Assembly: GCA_946494635.1 (NCBI GenBank)
Contig: CAMMCS010000015.1
Span: 1 to 18,272, forward strand
Source of the DNA: an uncultured Oscillibacter sp.
GTDB lineage: Bacteria > Bacillota > Clostridia > Oscillospirales > Oscillospiraceae
DNA length: 18,272 nucleotides
Direction of reading: 5' to 3'
Under the pieces are notes generated by a model. It was not told the origin of the DNA, searched no databases, and saw only the letters and a list, made by a program, of their open reading frames with translations. The position numbers were made by a program, and so were the translations under genes. This document shows, piece by piece, positions 14,583 to 18,272 of this stretch. Positions within the stretch are counted from its first letter, which is position 1, and each line of letters starts with the position of its first letter.

Positions 14583-14978
14583 CTATGCCACGATATATTT
14601 GGGAAAATCCACCGCCTGCACCTCCGCGTCATAGGGGACGATCAGAAATGTGTTGCGGGCGATCTTCCACACCTTGTTTTCATTGTGATACGCAAACCCG
14701 GCGATAAAATCCAGCAGCCGCCGGGAGGTTTCGGCGCTGCCTCCCTGCAGATTCAGCAGGACGGAGCAGCCGCTCTGCAGAATGTCCACGATCCCCTCGG
14801 TCTGATCCAGGCGCAGAGGTGCCTGAATTACGATCCTGGACGGTTTGGGACAGGAGGCATCCGCAGAGAATACGGCGCCGGTGCCGCGTCTGCCCTCTGC
14901 GGATGCACCGCTTCCGGACAGGTCAGGCGGAGCCGAGCGGGACGAGACGATCTTTCGTACAGATTCAAGCAGCCTCAT
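14583..14978 (-). CDS. sepF: Cell division protein SepF
   Basis: 131 residues. A short N-terminal amphipathic helix (MRLLESVRKIV) can bind the membrane, a flexible Ser/Gly-rich linker follows (about 15-45), and then the SepF (DUF552) globular domain: SRIVIQAPLRLDQTEGIVDILQ, the hallmark VLLNLQGGSAETSRRLLDFIAGF, and WKIARNTFLIVPYDAEV. SepF tethers FtsZ filaments to the membrane and supports septum formation. Length is close to the usual 130-160. In many Firmicutes it sits in the ylm cluster near ftsZ/divIVA; here it stands alone with its own promoter and terminator. It might therefore be a second, divergent copy. ATG at 14978 follows GAGGTGAT. Confidence 0.85.
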   Translation of the reverse strand: MRLLESVRKIVSSRSAPPDLSGSGASAEGRRGTGAVFSADASCPKPSRIVIQAPLRLDQTEGIVDILQSGCSVLLNLQGGSAETSRRLLDFIAGFAYHNENKVWKIARNTFLIVPYDAEVQAVDFPKYIVA

Positions 14979-15047
14979 GGGATCACCTCACATCTACACG
15001 CAAATCAAGGCCTCTTTTCAGAACACAGGGGCGGGCTTCTATTTTCT

Positions 15048-15076
15048 ATTATTATCCTTTTCCGGGAATATGTCAA
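15048..15076 (-). promoter_or_regulatory. sepF promoter
   Basis: On the minus strand, a perfect TTGACA (15076-15071), a 17-base spacer, then AATAAT (15053-15048), in an AT-rich stretch. The start lies about 65 bases before the ATG at 14978. Confidence 0.75.
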
Positions 15077-15216
15077 CCGGCTGGGCACAAGAAGGGCGGA
15101 CGGGATGGAGACAGCCCCGCGCGGGAGCGCGTCTGTACGCGCAAAACAGGAGCGGCGGTTTTCCATAAGAGCCGCGGCGCCGCAGAAGTCCTCCGGCGGG
15201 AGCTGCAGACTCCGGC

Positions 15217-15245
15217 TTGCCACCCGGGCTTCCCTGTGGTACATT
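15217..15245 (+). promoter_or_regulatory. Promoter of the coiled-coil protein gene
   Basis: TTGCCA (15217-15222), a 17-base spacer, then TACATT (15240-15245) preceded by TGG, an extended -10. The ATG is at 15295, about 45 bases after the predicted start. Together with the sepF promoter this explains the 14979-15294 gap. Confidence 0.55.
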
Positions 15246-15294
15246 TAGGGCGGCGGGGCATACCCCGGGACAAAAGGAAAGGGCGGGAACAGAT

Positions 15295-16230
15295 ATGCGC
15301 GACTACCAGAAAGAGCTGGACACCCTGCGGGAGGGGATCGCCCGCCTGCGGCGGAACAGGGTCCGGCTGGAGACGCTGCTGGGACAGGAGGCAGAGGCCC
15401 GGGCGGAGACGGAGCGCCTCTGCGGGGTCTGGAACCGGGAGCAGAAGGACGTGGACGACCTGGAGCGGCTGACCTTTGCGGCCCTCTGGGCCCGGCTCTC
15501 CGGCCGGAAGGAGGAGCGGCTGGAGCGGGAGGAGGCGGAGGCCTGCGCCGCACGGATGAAGTACGAGGCGGCGGAGCGCCAGCTCGCTGAGATCCGGGCG
15601 GAAATCGCCGGCTGTCAGGAGCAGCTGCGGCAGGATGCGGACTGTGAAAAGCGGTTCCGGCAGGTGCTGCGGGAAAAGCAGGAGGCACTGAAGGTGGAAA
15701 ACTCCGCAGCGGCGGAGCGGATTCGCGCCCTGGAGGAGCGGCTGACGGAGCTGGTCAGCCGTCAGCGGGAGCTGGAGGAGGCCCGCTCCGCCGGCGACAC
15801 GGTCCGATGCTGCCTGGACCAGGTGATGAACGCGCTGGGCAGCGCTGAGAGCTGGGGAACCTGGGATGTGCTGGGCGGCGGCTTTTTGACCGACGTGATG
15901 AAATACGACCGGCTGGACGACGCCCAGCGTGGGATGCAGCAGCTGCAAAGCGCCCTGCGGCGGTACCGGAGGGAACTGGCGGATGTGGCGGCACTTCACA
16001 TTGGGGATTTCCGGCCGGACGGGCTTACCATGGCGCTGGACATCTGGTTTGACAACATCTTCACCGACTGGACGGTGCTGGACAGCATCAGCCGGGCCCG
16101 GGATCAGGTGGATGTCCTGTACCAGCAGGTGCGGAACACGCAGGGGCAGCTGAATGTGGAGTTCCAGGAGACGTGCCGGGAGCGGGACGCGGCCCGCCGG
16201 GAGCTGGATGACCTGGTGGAGCGGGCCTGA
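15295..16230 (+). CDS. Coiled-coil protein of unknown function
   Basis: 311 residues, cytoplasmic, with no signal peptide or membrane segment. Residues 1-165 are nearly continuous charged heptad-like helix (LRRNRVRLETLLGQEAEA, then ERQLAEIRAEIAGCQEQL, LEERLTELVSRQRELEEA), broken by WARLSGRKEERLEREEAEA near 63-81. The C-terminal part (about 175-300) is less repetitive and carries conserved-looking features: a Gly/Trp-rich turn SAESWGTWDVLGGG, a KYDRLDDAQRGMQQLQ helix and ALDIWFDNIFTDW. A closing helix (290-311) follows. I chose ATG 15295, with a purine-rich GGGCGGGA site and promoter just upstream, rather than the longer open frame. It is a single gene ending in a bidirectional terminator. I do not recognise a characterised family; a scaffold role is only a guess. 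Confidence 0.75.
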   Translation: MRDYQKELDTLREGIARLRRNRVRLETLLGQEAEARAETERLCGVWNREQKDVDDLERLTFAALWARLSGRKEERLEREEAEACAARMKYEAAERQLAEIRAEIAGCQEQLRQDADCEKRFRQVLREKQEALKVENSAAAERIRALEERLTELVSRQRELEEARSAGDTVRCCLDQVMNALGSAESWGTWDVLGGGFLTDVMKYDRLDDAQRGMQQLQSALRRYRRELADVAALHIGDFRPDGLTMALDIWFDNIFTDWTVLDSISRARDQVDVLYQQVRNTQGQLNVEFQETCRERDAARRELDDLVERA

Positions 16231-16267
16231 GCGTGGGGCGGCCCGGCGATCAGAAGAAAAGCTGCTG

Positions 16268-16303
16268 AAAAAGGAGGGTGGACCATCGTCCACCCTCCTT
16301 TTT
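16268..16303. terminator. Bidirectional terminator between the coiled-coil and VWA genes
   Basis: AAAAAGGAGGGTGGAC (16268-16283) and GTCCACCCTCCTTTTT (16288-16303) pair perfectly around CATC, with A/T runs suitable for termination in both directions. Confidence 0.9.
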
Positions 16304-16312
16304 ATGGAGCGG

Positions 16313-18037
16313 TCAAAGGCTGCGGATCTGGTTTTGGATCAGGGCGCCCACGGTGTCGGCAAACTGATCCAGGGAACGGATGCGGGCGAAGCTGCGGCCG
16401 TAGATGGTGTGGGCGGCGGGCAGGTCGTCGTCATTGCCGGTGAACACGCACATGACCTGGATGCCCTTGTAGGTCAGGGCCCGGATCTCCATGGCGGTGT
16501 TCTGGATGCCGTTGTCCCCGGCGTAGTCCACAAAGGTGCCGCTGTGGTTCATCTGGATCACATCGTTGGGCTTTACATCGGAGAGGAGGATCACCAGCTT
16601 GTGTTCACTGGGGAAATCCTCCAGCCCGCGGGCCAGCGCCCGGACGGCCAGGCCGTCCCGGTTGCAGCCGGTGGTGAAGTAGTTGAAGATCCGCTCGTTT
16701 TTGTCGGTTTCAAAGTAGTCCCGGTAGCGGGTCACCACCGTGTAGCCGCTGAGAGAGCAGAAGGAGGACACCCGCACCGGGATATGGCAGCGGGTCAGGC
16801 TCTCGGCGATCATGTAGCCCTGGGCGGCTACCACTGCCTGCCGGTCGATCTGGGAGCTGGAGGCGTCCAGCAGGATGTCCACCGACAGATCCCCGGGATC
16901 CGACTGGAGGATGCGGGTAAACACCTTGTCATCATCCAGGTAGATGCCCCGCCAGATCCGGCCGGCATCCAGCATGCCGGAGGCGGCCCGGACCGGCGTG
17001 GGCTGCAGATAGGCCAGCATGGCGTTGCGGATCCGGGCGGTGAGCCGGAGGATGCTGGTGCGGTGCCGGGTGGCATCCGCCTCATAGGCGGCACGGTTCA
17101 GCTCCATCTGCTTCAGGGCGTTGCGGCGCTGGGCGGCCACATAGCCCTTGAGCTTTTCGTGGGTGTCGTCTCCTGTGGCATAGTAGAGATGGCAGCCCCG
17201 GTGCTCGTCCACGCACAGCTCCTTCTCCAGGCCCTCCAGCTCCTGCTGGCTGTAGAGAGGGGCGCCGAAATAGCCCCGCATGTACTTCCGAAGGGCGGCC
17301 TCTGTCTGGGCGAGGTTGTAATCCGTCAGCCGGCGCTGGACCGGCATGGCGTCCGGCCCGCCTCCCTGGCCCTTCACCAGATGTTCGCCGAAGCCGTGGC
17401 CAAAGGCCCGGACAGAGGGCAGCAGGTCCGCCTCCGTCCGGCGGCGGAGGGCAAAGAGCGGGCGGTGGCGCCTGCGCTCCTCCGCCTCCTGAGCCTGGGT
17501 CTCGCCGGGGGTGAAGTGAAAATAGGCGTGGAGGAAGGCCAGGGCCCGCTCCGCGATGGCGGGGCCGTCCAGGTCTCCGGGAAACTCCAGATCATCCAGC
17601 ATCTTCCGGTCCCGGGGCAGCAGGGGCGGTTCCCTTTCCCCCAGAGCCCGGCGGAAGTGGGCGTTTTCCAGGGCGGCCAGCAGGTCGCCGGGGTCGGCCC
17701 CCTGGTCCAGAGCCACAACCCGGCGGGCATAGCTCCGCCGCAGGGAGGGCAGCGCCGGCCTGTGGGGGGCCTCCCGCTGGTAGACGGCGTTCTCCAGCCC
17801 CAGCCACAGCAGCTGCTCATACAGCTGCTCCCGGGCACAGCCGTGAAGGGCTTCAAAGAGGCCTTCGATGGTCTCCGCCCCATAATTTTTCCGCACGGCG
17901 CCGATGATGCTGTTCCAGTAAAGATCTGCCCGGCCCTCTTCGTCATAGGCCTTGAAGTCCGGCTCAAAGGAATAGTCGGCGGCGGCATTCCAGATCAGGT
18001 TCCGGGCCCGCCGCTTCTCACTTTCCAGGATCTCCAT
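16313..18037 (-). CDS. VWA-domain protein, CobT/NorD-like partner of a MoxR-type ATPase
   Basis: 574 residues. A long helical N-terminal region (1-380) with charged and Arg-rich segments precedes a C-terminal von Willebrand A domain (about 384-574). The metal-ion-dependent adhesion site is intact: DxSxS at 391-395 (DASSS), a Thr in the TTGCNRDG loop (455-456) and LLSDVKP with Asp487. The fold and its pairing with an adjacent AAA+ ATPase resemble CobT/NorD-type proteins, in which a VWA subunit and a MoxR/CobS-like ATPase form a chelatase or a complex that inserts metals or activates enzymes. No cobalamin or NO-reductase gene is nearby, so the client is unknown. ATG at 18037 overlaps the upstream gene's TAA by one base (TAATG), implying translational coupling. 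Confidence 0.85.
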   Translation of the reverse strand: MEILESEKRRARNLIWNAAADYSFEPDFKAYDEEGRADLYWNSIIGAVRKNYGAETIEGLFEALHGCAREQLYEQLLWLGLENAVYQREAPHRPALPSLRRSYARRVVALDQGADPGDLLAALENAHFRRALGEREPPLLPRDRKMLDDLEFPGDLDGPAIAERALAFLHAYFHFTPGETQAQEAEERRRHRPLFALRRRTEADLLPSVRAFGHGFGEHLVKGQGGGPDAMPVQRRLTDYNLAQTEAALRKYMRGYFGAPLYSQQELEGLEKELCVDEHRGCHLYYATGDDTHEKLKGYVAAQRRNALKQMELNRAAYEADATRHRTSILRLTARIRNAMLAYLQPTPVRAASGMLDAGRIWRGIYLDDDKVFTRILQSDPGDLSVDILLDASSSQIDRQAVVAAQGYMIAESLTRCHIPVRVSSFCSLSGYTVVTRYRDYFETDKNERIFNYFTTGCNRDGLAVRALARGLEDFPSEHKLVILLSDVKPNDVIQMNHSGTFVDYAGDNGIQNTAMEIRALTYKGIQVMCVFTGNDDDLPAAHTIYGRSFARIRSLDQFADTVGALIQNQIRSL

Positions 18038-18272
18038 TAGTCAAACACGTCCCCTTGGTGGAGCTCTTCCGGCAGGCGGGTGCGGATCACGTCCCGGACC
18101 AGCTGCCGCTCAAAGTCGTCGAAGGATTTGTTCACCAGGCCCAGGTCCAGGGCCCGATTGCCCTCCAGGCCGGTGCGCATCAGCCGCACGGCGGCCAGCA
18201 GGCCCCGCAGGTCCAGAGGCTTGGTGGACAGCTCCCCGCCGTCGCACTTCTTCTGGATGTCCTGGAAGAGGC
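18037..18272 (-). CDS. C-terminal part of an AAA+ ATPase (MoxR/CobS-like), cut by the window edge
   Basis: The last 77 residues of a protein entering from beyond 18272. The readable sequence includes LFQDIQKKCDGGELSTKPLD, then LRGLLAAVRLMRTGLEGNRALDLGL and a closing DFERQLVRDVIRTRLPEEL. This matches the helical lid end of MoxR/CobS/NorQ-type AAA+ ATPases that partner VWA proteins, including the LDLRGLLAAVR sensor-2-like arginine helix. The Walker motifs lie outside the window, so the assignment leans on the adjacent VWA gene. It ends TAA, overlapping the VWA start codon by one base. Confidence 0.7.
   Translation of the reverse strand, partial: LFQDIQKKCDGGELSTKPLDLRGLLAAVRLMRTGLEGNRALDLGLVNKSFDDFERQLVRDVIRTRLPEELHQGDVFD

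Noticed and set aside
16154..18040. 628-codon plus-strand frame across the VWA gene
   Set aside because: Antisense shadow; the minus strand carries an intact MIDAS motif and a proper overlap with the upstream gene.
1..18272. CRISPR arrays, tRNA or rRNA genes, insertion sequences, phage attachment sites
   Set aside because: No regularly spaced direct repeats, cloverleaf tRNA, rRNA segments, transposase or integrase genes were seen on either strand.

Overview
The window looks like chromosome of a high-GC, endospore-forming member of the Clostridia, most likely an Oscillospiraceae-type gut anaerobe (Flavonifractor/Lawsonibacter/Intestinimonas relatives). This rests on an alpha/beta-type small acid-soluble spore protein, SepF, a DUF1292 protein, a Firmicutes-type 6S RNA, a class A PBP with TTG start and strong Shine-Dalgarno, and GC-rich coding DNA with clean rho-independent terminators. 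The placement is inferred from gene content only.

Layout. 1-1138: a CPBP-family membrane protease (minus strand) with a strong promoter overlapped by an inverted repeat, then a very GC-rich intergenic multi-hairpin element. 1139-3475 (minus): a DUF1292 protein, a 6S RNA with its own promoter, and a membrane-anchored parvulin-type foldase, each with a recognisable promoter. 3775-6444 (plus): a bifunctional class A penicillin-binding protein. 6523-6802 (minus): a SASP gene with a sigma-G-like promoter, sharing a bidirectional terminator with the PBP gene. 7185-11858 (plus): an accessory-looking cluster of a lipoprotein, an ECF-like sigma factor fused through an Ala/Gly-rich linker and membrane segment to an NPCBM-like domain, and a single-pass membrane protein with a cytoplasmic DUF4145/HEPN-like domain. 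11981-14011 (minus): an LTA-synthase-like sulfatase-fold membrane protein. 14167-14483 (plus): a small XRE regulator broken by a frameshift and a stop codon. 14583-14978 (minus): a stand-alone SepF. 15295-16230 (plus): an unrecognised coiled-coil protein. 16313-18272 (minus): a VWA-domain protein overlapping by one base with the 3' end of a MoxR/CobS-like AAA+ ATPase gene that runs off the window.

Much of the region concerns the cell envelope: peptidoglycan synthesis (PBP), secreted-protein folding (parvulin), polyanionic polymer or phosphoglycerol transfer (sulfatase), division (SepF) and a CPBP protease. The most unusual part is the 7.2-11.9 kb cluster. There a sigma factor appears to be tethered to the membrane by its own C-terminal extension, which carries a putative carbohydrate-binding domain outside the cell. 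Its neighbours are a lipoprotein and a membrane protein that also has one domain on each side of the membrane. No separate anti-sigma gene is visible. A self-contained envelope-sensing transcription switch is a reasonable hypothesis, but it is inference.
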